This document shows positions 21,430 through 31,003 of a stretch of 64,000 bases of DNA, in pieces (positions within the stretch are counted from its first letter, which is position 1; each line of letters begins with the position of its first letter). A program made the translations under genes and the position numbers. The DNA is taken from positions 1,335,001 to 1,399,000 of the forward strand of contig JAJGOT010000155.1 in the NCBI GenBank assembly GCA_022457155.1, written 5' to 3'. The DNA comes from Cladopsammia gracilis. Taxonomy: Eukaryota > Cnidaria > Anthozoa > Scleractinia > Dendrophylliidae. The notes under the pieces were generated by a model that saw only the letters and a list, made by a program, of their open reading frames with translations, made no database searches and had not been told where the DNA came from.

Positions 21430-22654
21430 TTGCTTCGCGTGGGAGGAAGAATTCATAAGTCGCTGTTACCAGAAGAGGAGAAGCATCCATTATCTTGCCT
21501 TCTAATCATCCTGTTGTCAAGCTCCTGATGAATGATGTTCATTGCCATGAACTCCATGCTGGTGTTGAGCACACTTTATCAGTCCTGCGACAGAAATTTT
21601 GGCTGGTCAAAGGAAGATCGACGGTCCGTCAGACATTAAAGAACTGCTTACTTTGTCGCCATTACCAAACAAAGCCGTTTTCGCAGCGGATGGCACCACT
21701 TCCTGAGGATAGAATCAAACCTACCCCACCATTCACCAATGTGGGTCTGGATTTTGCTGGTCCTTTGTATTTGAAAGACAGTGGTGACAAGGCTTACATT
21801 TGTTTATTTACTTGTGCAGTTACCCGTGCGGTACACTTGGAGTTGGTGAGCAACATGACAGTTGAACGATTTCTCCTTGCCTTACGACGCATGGTCGCAA
21901 GAAGAGGAATGTGCAGCATTATTTGGTCAGATAATGCAAAAACATTCAAAGCTGATAAGAAAGAGCTACAGCAATGCTGGAGAGTACTGGAAGCTGACCA
22001 AACTCAGGTCGCATTGTCAGAAAAGAAGATTCAGTGGAAGTTCATTGTGGAAAGAGCCCCATGGTGGGGTGGCTTTTACGAGCGACTAGTAAAGAGTGTG
22101 AAGACACTTTTGAAGAAAGTCTTCGCCAAAGCAATGTTGGATGCCGAACAGCTAACTACCATTTTGGCTGAAATTGAGGCGCAGCTGAACAGTCGTCCTC
22201 TTACTTACCTTGGTGCAGACCCTGGTGATTAGTGTTATTACCCCTGCACAGATTCTTATTGGAAGAAATCTCCAAGCATTTCCAACTAAAGATACCCGTG
22301 TTTCAGAACACACCTCTAGAGCCATCACCAAGCGTTTTGAGTATCATCAGAGACTTGTAAATGGATTTTGGAGGCGTTGGCATGCTGAGTATCTGAAGTC
22401 TCTGACACCCCTCAAGAAATGGTATAAAGTTGGTCGTGAAATCCGTAAAGGGGACTTGGTCCTTGTGAGTGAGGATCGCGTAGCTTGGGGGTCAGTGGTC
22501 ACGTGCACGCGTGGAAGCCATCCATCCAGGTCATGATGGTCTTATCCGGTCCGTTTCCTTACGAACCACATCTGGAAGTCTTACCCGTCGTCCAGTGCAG
22601 CGGCTACACCTGTTTGAAGCCTGCGATGCTGATCTAGCTGCTGAACTTGATTGA
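21430..22654 (+). pseudogene. BEL/Pao integrase, frame-broken
   Basis: Integrase with an N-terminal zinc module (HCHELHAGVEHTLSVLRQKF, then CLLCRHYQ) and an rve core with all three acidic residues: D at 21750 (VGLDFAGPLY), D at 21930 (WSDNAKTFKA) and E at 22080 (WGGFYERLVKSV). Upstream, LRVGGRIHKSLLP at about 21430-21480 is in another frame. After the core the frame breaks near 22227, continues with ITPAQILIGRNLQAFPTKDT and WYKVGREIRKGDLVLVSED (DUF5641-like tail), and breaks again near 22510 before HPGHDGLIRSVSLRT and a stop near 22654. Confidence 0.87.
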
Positions 22655-22741
22655 ACTTGACTTGATGGAAGCATGTTGAACAATTTGTCATTGAACTTTA
22701 TTAACTTTGACACGTTCATGTATTGATGCACTCCCTGCATC

Positions 22742-22752
22742 GGGCGGGAGGA
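22742..22752 (+). promoter_or_regulatory. Polypurine tract of BEL/Pao
   Basis: The purine-rich gggcgggagga abuts the 3' LTR, where plus-strand priming occurs in LTR elements. One C interrupts it. Confidence 0.6.
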
Positions 22753-22948
22753 TGTTCCGAACCGAAAGTTCGTGTTCCTGTTTGTAGAACACTGGGAACT
22801 AGTTTAAGTTTGCAGGGTCTTGGAACCCCCCGAATACTGTTTACCATGTGCTTTTGAATCGATCGTTCGAAGAAATGTGTTGTGTTTTATAGTTGTTAAA
22901 ACATCGTGTAATTTTCGTTCATATTGGACAATGAACCGCTCAAAGACA
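22753..22948 (+). repeat. BEL/Pao 3' LTR, 196 bp
   Basis: Begins TGTTCCGAACC and ends CAAAGACA. It lacks the 25-bp segment of the 5' LTR and otherwise differs at four positions. Followed by the CGTGT duplication (22949-22953). Confidence 0.92.
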
Positions 22949-23599
22949 CGTGTGCAAGGCAGTTCAGGAACAAAGGTCTGACATTTATTTGTGCTGTTTA
23001 CCTTTTTGCTTTGGATGTAGACGACACACGCATAACCTTGCTTAACATAAGGATGCTGAAAGGTTTAAAAGATGAAGTTCTGGAACATGGAAAGAAAGAG
23101 CTCTGTGCATTGGAAAACTTCAAAAGGAAATGGAGAGGTCTTTTCCCATTTGACAGCGACCTTGATGTCGTTGACAAGTTCTTTGAAGATGTAATTTCTC
23201 ATTACAGCAGTTCTTGTGCGACTTTAGAAATAAAACAAAACTAAGACAGAAGCACACAGGAAGACTCTCGCCAAATCAAAGACACAAGAGTTAAAAGGTG
23301 CAATAGTTACAGTCAAGAGTGTTCTTCAAAATTAATGTTGCTATAAATCCCGGCATAAGCTGATTTCAGTTATTCAACACCAGTCACTCAAAAGCACAAA
23401 AGCAACAGCACATTAGGATTGAAACAGTCAATTTGTAACTTTATTCTATGTTCATTCTAATTAAACGTTTGGGTTCCCTATGACAGTGCAGTCATTCGGC
23501 TTAATGATTGATTAAGTAACACATATTGCAGTTTTGGAACAGGGGATCAAAACAAAATGACACTAAGTCCCTGGGTGTACACATCTACTGGCATCATCA
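22949..23599 (+). other. Open frame fragment next to BEL, then noncoding
   Basis: From about 22954 to a stop at 23244 a frame reads GLTFICAVYLFALDVDD, MLKGLKDEVLEHGKKELCAL and FFEDVISHYSSSCATLEIKQ. It has coding-like composition but starts inside the LTR, so the 5' part was not recognised on the far side of the insertion. 23245-23599 is noncoding. Confidence 0.3.
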
Positions 23600-24440
23600 G
23601 ATTCAGCCAATGCAGCAACTTTTACAAAGTCTGTTTTAGATGAGCTGAGCGACTGTAAGCTTGCCACTGATCAACTGTTGGGGTGATGCGCTGATGGGGT
23701 ATCAGTCATGACAAGAAAAAGGAACAGGGTGGCTGCTAAACTAAAGGAGCTGAAGAAAAGCCTAGTCAGTGTGCACTATATTTGTCACAAGTTATCCCTT
23801 GCCTGCTGTGACACTAATGATGAAATCGCCGTCATTAAAGAAGTAGAAGGGTGGTTCATCCAAACTTAGAAGTTTTTTTGAAAACTCTCCTAAGCACCTT
23901 GCCATCTACTTTAAGTGCCAGTTGTCTATTAAGCAGCTTCAAGAACCATATGCCAAGGTCTAGCAAAGGCAACACATACATGATGTCTATCCCTTTCCAA
24001 AGTTGTTTACGGTTGGTGTGATAACCTAACGGTTTTTACCGACCTAATATATGTAAATGTCTGTAAATGTAAATGTAAAGGCTTTTTTAACGACTGTTTA
24101 CCCCTCATGTCGACTTTCAGAAAGTTAGAGTTCACTGATGCTCTTGCTGCTGGTCTTCTGCAAAAGATGCACATTGCCAAATTCATTGGTGTTGTTGCCA
24201 TTATGAAGAACATCTTACCTGTGCTGAATAAAGTCAGCTGTGCCTTTCAACATGGTTCAGTGATTTTTGCTCACGTGGAACCTGTTATACAGAAGGCTAA
24301 TAACGCCCTTCACCAGATAGCCAAAAACTGTTCTCTATTGTCTGAAATTGCTGAATTCCTGAAGCAAGGGGGACGATTACAACTTCCTAAGCTCACCTTG
24401 TCCAAAACTTCAGCAGTGAACATGGTGCGAAGTCCCTGAT
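23600..24440 (+). pseudogene. hAT (ZNF862-like) transposase fragment A
   Basis: Decayed hAT-type transposase. Broken frames give SANAATFTKSVLDELSDCKL, then VAAKLKELKKSLVSVHYICH with HKLSLACCDTNDE at about 23780-23830. After stops a clean stretch at 24107-24439 reads LEFTDALAAGLLQKMHIAKF and NILPVLNKVSCAFQHG. Block order matches fragments B (29.2 kb) and C (46.9 kb), members of the ZNF862/KRBA2-like hAT group (recalled). The N-terminal zinc finger and C-terminal dimerisation block are missing. Confidence 0.65.
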
Positions 24441-24727
24441 TCAGTGGGAATCAAGTTGATTACAAGGCATTAAATTCTCTTTCTAACATAGATTTAGAAG
24501 GTAATTTGATAGACAGAAGAAAACATAAACATGGATCGAAACTTTTTCTCGTGGAGGCTTGTTAACTGGCGAATATTGTGTAAATCTTAAGACTTAAAAC
24601 AATAATAACTTCATTAAGAGCTGTAACTCATCTCAAAATTTCAGGACTTTGTAAAATGGAAAGAGTGCCCACCATATACAAAAACATGGAAACCTTCAGC
24701 GCACTTGAATGACCAATTTTTTAGATA

Positions 24728-25506
24728 CAGTCGGACCTCTATTAAGCGGCCACCCTTGGGACTTTGAATAGTGGCTGCTTAATAGAGGTTGGCCGTTTAA
24801 TACAGGTACAATATAAATTTGATAGAAATGGCAGTCAACGTAATTTGATTGCCTCTATATAGCAAAACGCTTGTTGAAAAGTGAACATATGTGAAGATAA
24901 ATGCAAAAATCATTGAAACAAAAAACTAAGTGCCCTGCATTTGCGCATTTCAAGTCCTTGCAAAGTTGTAGCTCTAACACAGAGAGCATGTAGTCGATTA
25001 GCACAGTATTTTTTAGTGTTGAGTATGTACAAGAAAATATACAAATCTATGTAACAAAACATTAAGTTTGTTAGGCCTTTTTTATCAAGTCTGTACAGGG
25101 CAAGGTCCTGGTAACCGTGAAACTGGGCAAAGTGTCGGAGTTGATCGGTGATGCGCATGGCCTCTGCAAGGCTCTTGATTGATAGCTCCTCTAATTCCTT
25201 GTCGTAGTCTTCATCTGATTGAGGTGTCTTCTGAAACGAACTGAACGTCTAGATCATCATTTAGCAACTCACTTCTGACTTCACTTCTATCACCTTCATA
25301 TTATCTGTCACCATTTTGTTTGTAAAAAAAAACAAATACTAAACTTGCAACAGCAAAAAGGTGGCCGCGGCCACTTAATAGAGGTGGCCATTGAATAGAG
25401 GTATCGAATACAGCACTTTACTGACAAATAATTTGGGACTTTGGAAAGTGGCCGCTTAATGGAGGGTGGCAGCTTAATAGGTGGCCGCTTAATACAGGTC
25501 CGACTG
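24728..25506. mobile_element. Shrunken pogo/Tigger-type element
   Basis: The left end CAGTCGGACCTCTATTAAGC and the right end (inverted) CAGTCGGACCTGTATTAAGC match over more than 25 bases with few differences, and TA flanks both sides (24726-24727, 25507-25508). Subterminal GGCCGCTTAATA-type words are repeated near both ends (24743-24790, 25363-25490). At 779 bp it cannot encode a full transposase but keeps a coding remnant on the minus strand. Confidence 0.8.
24980..25240 (-). pseudogene. Tigger transposase C-terminal remnant
   Basis: Minus-strand frames at about 25240-25060 read TPQSDEDYDKELEELSIKSL then MRITDQLRHFAQFHGYQD. An acidic stretch followed by a helical 'LR.FA' block resembles the C-terminal tail of Tigger transposases, which supports the call for the enclosing 779-bp element as a deletion derivative. 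The remaining minus-strand frame to 24910 has no family likeness. Confidence 0.4.
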
Positions 25507-26100
25507 TATTAGAAATTTAGTTTGATTTCGAACATATCTGAAAAGCTAGTTTTCAGGGGGGAATACTAACGTCATTAGTGATGAATGAGGCAAAACTGTT
25601 AGAGACCAAGAAAAGTTCAGTTACGCTAGAGCTAGATACCACATTAAGTCCACTGATCCAGAACGTAAACCCCAGGTTCTTTTGCTTCTTTGCTGAGTCT
25701 TCAAGTTCCTAATTCCAAATAGAAAAAGCCTTCACAAACCACTGGCAGATTTGAAAGAACTTCCCTTGACTGAATACTCTCTCAGTCAAGAGGAGAAAAA
25801 AATGGCTAAGGTGTGTCACAATTGTGTTGGTGGCAAGAATGTTGACAAAGATGGTTCTATGCTCAAGTCACATCAAGGAGGCTGTCCCTAAGCACATATC
25901 ACACCCTTACAGTAAAGAGATGGCCATGAAATCACTGTTAATTGGTTTGCCTGTACAGCCTTTCAACCAGTCAAAGCATGCTGACATTATTGACGAAAAC
26001 AGCAAATCATTTCTTCTTGCATCATGGAATGATGAGAGGCCTTATGAGGCAAACAACTTGTCTTTAAAACTCGCAAAACATCCAGTAGTATAGGGGATTG
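25507..26100 (+). other. Unrecognised open frames
   Basis: A frame at 25824-26093 (89 codons, containing AVPKHISHPYSKEMAMKSLL and ADIIDENSKSFLLASWNDE) has coding-like composition. It is preceded in another frame at about 25800-25890 by KKMAKVCHNCVGGKN with a CxxC pair. These may be exons or frame-broken parts of one gene. No family recognised. Confidence 0.3.
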
Positions 26101-26134
26101 CCGATCCTGCCCCGCCCCTTGGAGCCTTCCTAGA

Positions 26135-26201
26135 ATACTTGCCGCCCGCCTCCCAAGCTCACTCAGTCCCCTCGTTTGCTTGGGAGAGGGGCGGCAAGTA
26201 T
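26135..26201. repeat. 24-bp stem hairpin upstream of unfamiliar gene
   Basis: Left arm atacttgccgcccgcctccc plus aagc (26135-26158); right arm gcttgggagaggggcggcaa plus gtat (26178-26201). They are near-perfect reverse complements around a 19-base loop. A GC-rich hairpin such as this could be a cruciform, an origin-like structure, or a transposon tip. Confidence 0.75.
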
Positions 26202-26205
26202 GTCA

Positions 26206-26353
26206 GGGGATTCCCAAGGAAATGAGTCATGCGATTAACATGTGATATTAGGTTATCTGCTAAACAGGAAGTCTATTATGTCATAGTGGGGGGAAGGATT
26301 TCCCCGAGGAAATGAGTCATGCGATTAACATGTGATATTAGGTAATCTGCTAT
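26206..26353 (+). promoter_or_regulatory. Duplicated kappaB/AP-1-like enhancer
   Basis: A 40-plus-bp segment occurs twice, 91 bp apart: aggaaatgagtcatgcgatt and on through aacatgtgatattagg, at about 26218 and 26309. Each copy holds a consensus AP-1 site (TGAGTCA) and is preceded by a kappaB-type word (GGGGATTCCC at 26206-26215; GGATTTCCCC at 26298-26307). An ETS-like acaggaagt lies between. Binding is inferred from the words only. Confidence 0.55.
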
Positions 26354-26442
26354 TGCTTTCAAGTCATATGACAGTCGTACGATTTTTTCAACCAATCACA
26401 ATTGATAATGGGACAAGGGAAACTCCCTGAATACATCAATTA

Positions 26443-26451
26443 AATATAAAG
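26443..26451 (+). promoter_or_regulatory. TATA box
   Basis: AATATAAAG lies 38 bases before the ATG at 26489, downstream of the duplicated enhancer, so it is well placed for a short-leader transcript. Confidence 0.5.
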
Positions 26452-26488
26452 AGAATTTAGAAGTTCACGATTTTGTTTAACCTTTAAA

Positions 26489-27660
26489 ATGGCTGAATGC
26501 GAAACTGGTCTCAGTGATATGATGGACAACTTGGCTTTTGAAGGCGAGAATGACACTGGTTATGAGAGAGATGTTGAAATAGAAATTATTGATGGTTTTT
26601 ATCATCAAAATGTGGCTTTTATGAATGACAAGGTGCGATTATTCGCTGAGTATTGGATGAAATTATATTAAAATTGTTGTCTACAGCGAGACTATGCAGT
26701 AAATTTACTGAACTGTGGAAAACCTGAAGCTAAAGCTGTCCTTTGTGACTGGCCTGACACAATCGGATCACCAAATGTTCTGCAACTATTATTTGAAGAA
26801 GCTCCAGAAAGAAAGCGAAAGAAGCAATCAACGAATTCAATTGAGTGGGATGGTGTTATGATAATCAAGGAAATGGAAAACAATTTCATCAGGGATGAGA
26901 AAGTTCATTTTGACGTTCCATCTGCATTGCCAGAAGGCGATATGAGTTTAGTTGAATATGAAACTCGTATCCAGGAGTGCAAGAACTGTTTCAAAACTGA
27001 AAACTGTTATTCAAAATGCATTATGAATGGAGCATGGCTCAGTCGAGCGTATGACAGTTTTCAAGAGTATAAAAAAATATTTATTTCTGGTAATTTTGAT
27101 GACTCGATAAACACACAATGTCAAGTTATCTTTTCTGATTTTTGCTGGTTTAATATATGGTGTCCTGTGACGTGATGTGACATTATCTGGACTAAAAATA
27201 GAATGAGTTGTAATCAAATAAATCACAGTGAATTAAAGGCGATGGGCGAGATAATTTGTCACGCGAGTGTTATATTGTAAATTACATGTTTTATCAACCC
27301 TATTATATACCGTGGACGTTACATCGCTACATGCCACCACAGCACAAGCACAGCACAAGCATCACTCTTTGACACGCTACCATGCATGATAAAATTTTTA
27401 TTTCCTATTGTATTTTTTAGAAGAGATTATTTTCTATTTCATAGTTTTTACATTTTAGATTTTTCTTTACCTTTTATAATGTACTTAAGTTAATATTGTA
27501 ATGCACATTTGATCATTTGCATGGCATATGCGCAACATATGTAAATTATTATTACCGTTATTATTATTATTCGGAAGATCAACGGGCATTTGATACACAA
27601 CCTGAACAATTCGATCCTTTGCTTGATAAAAGGCATGCTTTAACAAATCAGCAGCTTTAA
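26489..27660 (+). CDS. Unfamiliar spliced gene, 3-exon model, 209 aa
   Basis: Function unknown. Model: exon 1 26489-26632, exon 2 26687-27089, exon 3 27578-27660 (TAA). Introns are GT-AG with compatible phases (144, 403 and 83 nt; total 630). Intron 1 is only 54 nt. Exon 1 is acidic (MAECETGLSDMMDNL, then GYERDVEIEII). Exon 2 has a basic patch, ERKRKKQ, and a Cys group, ECKNCFKTENCYSKC, followed by GAWLSRAYDSFQEY. Exon 3 reads QRAFDTQPEQFDPLLDKRHA. The frame beyond the TAA stays open to 27906 (MSGLSYQVIPDEDQ, then a hydrophobic stretch), so the stop could be a mutation. The promoter signals upstream favour a real transcription unit. It could be a host gene, a transposon gene, or DNA-virus derived; I recognise no domain. 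Confidence 0.4.
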
Positions 27661-28052
27661 AAGATTATCGCAGCTGTGATGTCAGGATTGTCATATCAAG
27701 TTATTCCTGACGAAGACCAAGCAAAAATCTCGTTCACACATACTCCAGAAATGACAAAAATATTCAAGATGTCTGCAAGGAAGTTGACTGGGAGCTTCTT
27801 GTGTAGATTAGAAACAATACTTTTTTTGAGTCTTGTAATCGTGGACAACATTCTGCATTTTTTTTTGCTTGGTAAGAAAAAGGTCACAAGGTTTTGTCAA
27901 TATTGACTGCAAAATCTTATCAGTGATTATAACTTGTGAAGTAATTACGTCAACTGATTATTTGCTTTAAATCCACAATGAATACATTGAGAAATCAAGC
28001 CATCCATGACTGTAAAGCTTTCAAAATAAAAATTAATAGCCTATAAATAAAA

Positions 28053-28547
28053 ATGAGTGGTTGTCTTTCCAAGCACAAGACCAGTGCAGAGCTCAAGTTA
28101 GCAGGCAACAAGATCGAGCCATGCATACGCTGCATGTTCGAGGAGTGCTACCACAAGTTTGATACTTGCTCTGACTGCAAAGCAGTAATGCATTTTGACG
28201 TTTTATCTGAACTTGTTTGCCCTCAGTGCGGTATATGTAAGCTAGTACATTGCATTTGTTTTGTGTACAAACCAAAAACTAGGGCAATAGTTGGTAGACA
28301 CCAGCTAGAAAAAATAAAAAACGTTTTTGAAAATCAGATCGACACAAGAGAAATTGTACAATGTTCCACCATCGTCTACAGCTCTTTACAGCACCTAAAA
28401 TCACACAACATTATGTTCAGCATTGTGTACTTACTGCCGAAAATACTCTATTTAATCCTTCCAGTATCGCGCCAAGCACGTGATATAATGGAACGGAACC
28501 CAGCTTTTAGAAGAGTAGTGCAGTACACAAATATACGAGCAAAGTGA
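28053..28547 (+). CDS. Unfamiliar Cys-rich protein, 164 aa
   Basis: An intact frame from ATG 28053, preceded by cctataaataaaa that could serve as a TATA box. The N-terminal half has a dense metal-binding pattern: CIRCMFEECYHKF, CSDCKAVMHF, CPQCGICKLVHCIC, giving at least nine Cys and two His in about 55 residues, like a double zinc ribbon. The C-terminal half has a hydrophobic stretch (IMFSIVYLLPKILYLILPV, about residues 127-145), then RQARDIMERNPAFRR. It lies 3' of the unfamiliar spliced gene on the same strand and may be its partner or a further exon. No known family; the intact frame among wrecks is notable. Confidence 0.45.
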   Translation: MSGCLSKHKTSAELKLAGNKIEPCIRCMFEECYHKFDTCSDCKAVMHFDVLSELVCPQCGICKLVHCICFVYKPKTRAIVGRHQLEKIKNVFENQIDTREIVQCSTIVYSSLQHLKSHNIMFSIVYLLPKILYLILPVSRQARDIMERNPAFRRVVQYTNIRAK

Positions 28548-28594
28548 TAGGGTTTGGGATTTGTTTCCTAACAAGAACCCACACACTTAGAGCA

Positions 28595-29115
28595 TCACGT
28601 CACGTCACACATTTGACGTCCTTTTGCCAGATAAAGCGAGTTTTTCAAATTTAACTTCAATTCTGCGCCCATATTTGCCAGCTTTTTTTGAAACTCCAGT
28701 TTTATCTCTTTCGTAAGCTGGGTTTTGATTTTCTCAACATCAGGCGGCTGTGGTTGGCTTGGTGTTTTACTATTGCCAGAGCGCATAGCGGTTTTGAGGT
28801 CGTAATATTTTTGTAGCTCACGAAGTACAAGGTTAAATTTGCTGTCTGTGATTTTATTGTCATTGAGCGCCTTTGAAACAAGATCACAAACTGTGTTGTC
28901 TTTGGAGTGTTTTCGAGTGTTTGAATCTGTTCATGTTTCACTAGCTTGGTTTGAAGTTTTTTGCTGAATGCAGTCAAACAAGTAGATGAAATGCCAGTCA
29001 AAGCAGCGACACTACCAATAGGTATACAAGTAAAAAAATGAAAAACACGCTGAAAGAAAACGTTTAAGAATAAGAATACGAGTATTTTAGTTGTGAAAGA
29101 AGTCCATATATTCAA
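28595..29115 (-). pseudogene. TE-associated helical protein fragment
   Basis: On the minus strand 29115-28905 reads IPIGSVAALTGISSTCLTAF and KKLQTKLVKHEQIQTLENT. After a frame change near 28905 the sense continues VSKALNDNKITDSKFNLVLR, ELQKYYDL, then MRSGNSKTPSQPQPPDVEKI to a stop at 28595. Small-residue helices followed by a 'KK..KLVKHE' helix and a Pro-rich tail recur in unclassified anthozoan repeat proteins (recalled). It is broken by one frameshift, converges on the Cys-rich ORF, and ends 48 bases from it. Confidence 0.45.
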
Positions 29116-29159
29116 AAAAATCCTTATTCATTTAATGCTTTAATTAACCCTTTAGAAAT

Positions 29160-30266
29160 TGTGACTGAGAACAGTAATGTTTCAACAGAAAGCGAAAGTA
29201 GATGTTGAAGACGTTCTGAAAAAACTCCACATCAGCGAATGCAGAAACTATCTTCAGTCCTCACAACTCAATTAAACAAGCTTGGCCTAGAGGTGAATGA
29301 CTGTAGCTCTCTGGTTTCTGATGGTGCAAAAGTTATGACAGGTCAACGTAGCAGGGTGGCAAGTCGTCTGAAAGAAGTAAACCTCACCTGATTTCTCTGC
29401 TCTGCTTGTGCCACAAGCTTGCACTGGTCTGCACCAATACAAGCACCCAAATTGAGAATTCACCAAAGTGTACCACCATTTACCTAAAGTGCAGATGAAT
29501 CTGAAGTCCCTAGTCCTCTCTGAAAAGAACAAAAAAGTTGTAGCAAAGAAGATAAAGGCATGTCAGATGATGTAGGTGTCCTTTGATGCAGCAACACCAT
29601 CCATCCATGATGATTTCGTGGCCGTACTGCAGACACTAAGACAACTTCAAGATGATGCAGTAGTGGCTGGCCTGCAAAGCAAGATTGGGTCTTCCAAGTT
29701 CATTGGAAACCAGAAAGTCCTTCCTGTCCTTTCTTCTTTATCAAGACCGCCAACAGCACTGTGTTCCCTGCTCTTGCAAACATTGCTGAAGTTTGCTTGT
29801 CAATGCCAGTGTCCAATGCATGTCCAGAAAGAGGGTGCAGAACCCTGAAACGTATCAAACCTAGGCTGGGGAATAGGCTTGGTGTTGATATGCTTCAGGC
29901 TCTTCTAATGATTGCTATCAATGGCCCCCAAGTTGGAACACCTGAATGCAAGGCACTGATCACAGTGGCAGTTGAAAAGTGGCAGGCCCACGAAAGAAGA
30001 TACTAGAGAAGAATGACGGGGAGTCACTGTCATCTGCCAGTGCATCTTTAGTGTCATCACAGATACAAAGTGATGCCACTGAAATAGCCGATGCTAGTGT
30101 ACAGACAGACAGACAGACAAACAAGTTACCGATTTTGTTTCCAGGGAATCACAGGTGGAAATTGCAAGTGCTGCATTGAACCTAACTGCTGATGTTCCCT
30201 GCCATGATGGCAGACTCTGATTATGATGGTGACTGTGATGACGTTGATGATAACATCTTTTTCTGA
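29160..30266 (+). pseudogene. hAT (ZNF862-like) transposase fragment B
   Basis: Broken frames in the hAT order: TTQLNKLGLEVNDCSSLVSD and GAKVMTGQRSRVASRLKEV at 29263-29370, HKLALVCTNT in another frame near 29412, then SFDAATPSIHDDFVAVLQTL and KIGSSKFIGNQKVLPVL at 29580-29740. The dimerisation end follows: PVSNACPERGCRTLKRIKPR and LGVDMLQALLMIAINGP at 29800-29930. An acidic tail, DSDYDGDCDDVDDNIFF, stops at 30264-30266 and matches the end of fragment C. At least three frame breaks. It supplies the C-terminal half missing from fragment A. Confidence 0.7.
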
Positions 30267-31003
30267 AATCTTGTTGTATGTCTTGTATGATAGAAATTAT
30301 AATACCTGTAGGGGATTGTGATCAAAGACAGAAGTATTTTTGACAGTGTTCTCCAGAAGTGCCGGCAGCCGGAATTTTCACCAACTACTCATTTCTGAAA
30401 CTTTTATTAGACAAAACAGTAAAATTATACTTGTGTTGATCTTGACTCTTTCAAACCGACAAGAATAGTAAGAAAACGATAAATACAAGATATCTAAATG
30501 GAACAGAACGTGTGAAATGTTATTTTGTTACCATTAGAGGGACATACACTGATTAAACTCATTGGCTGTCAATTTAAGCAAGAACTTTTACAACATTCCA
30601 CATACTTCAATCGTCTGGTAGCAATAAAGCAAAAGGATGATTTTATCTGAGGGTCTCAATGGGGTTAAGCGTGTGGCGTGAAACATCCAAAAAATTAACC
30701 GTGTGTCGTGAAAATGGGAAAAAATTAACCGTGTGTCGTGAATTATTTTTGTTCAGATAACCGTGTTGTTTGTAGCTTATCCTAAGCTCTGAACAGTTAT
30801 TTTATGTATGTGGTCTATTTGGTATTTTTAGTTTGTTTCTCAGACAGAAAAAACAGTTATTCGATATATAGACAAAATCACCACAGGCATCCCAAAGAAC
30901 ACGAAATAACAATGCACATTGTGTATGACGTCATTTTTCAAGATAAGCACATGGCTGGTGGATTTTAGAGTCTGTCTGATCGTCCCGGTCGAAAGTCTTG
31001 ACG
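30267..31003 (+). promoter_or_regulatory. Intergenic region; 3-unit tandem repeat and CRE
   Basis: At about 30664-30750 a unit of about 30 bp (attaaccgtgtgtcgtgaaa, then atgggaaaaa) is present three times in degenerate form. At 30926-30933 lies a perfect CRE palindrome TGACGTCA, 71 bases before the ATG of the four-exon gene at 31004, a plausible promoter element. Nothing else recognised. Confidence 0.45.

Larger units (their letters stand above)
16951..22948 (+). mobile_element. Complete BEL/Pao LTR retrotransposon
   Basis: The element is 5998 bp with a 5' LTR, primer site, gag-protease-RT-RNase H-integrase in one order on the plus strand, a purine-rich tract, a 3' LTR and CGTGT duplications. 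It replicates through an RNA intermediate in intact copies. Outside a 25-bp indel the LTRs differ at 4 of 196 positions, so the insertion is fairly recent, but the coding region has about six frame breaks and at least one in-frame stop, so this copy cannot act alone. No envelope gene is present. Confidence 0.93.

Noticed and set aside
16951..22948. Frameshifts in BEL as proof of poor assembly
   Set aside because: Six indels in 5.5 kb are compatible with the age implied by about 2 percent LTR divergence, and the 750-codon pol stretch and the Tigger ORF are clean. Not excluded, but not needed.
26489..28547. Assignment of the unfamiliar genes to a DNA virus
   Set aside because: The compact promoter and acidic N-terminus are suggestive only; no viral helicase, capsid or other hallmark domain can be seen.
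26091..30317. Direct repeat TAGGGGATTG at 26091 and 30308 as target duplication of a 4.2-kb unit
   Set aside because: Ten bases over this distance can be chance; no inverted tips accompany them.
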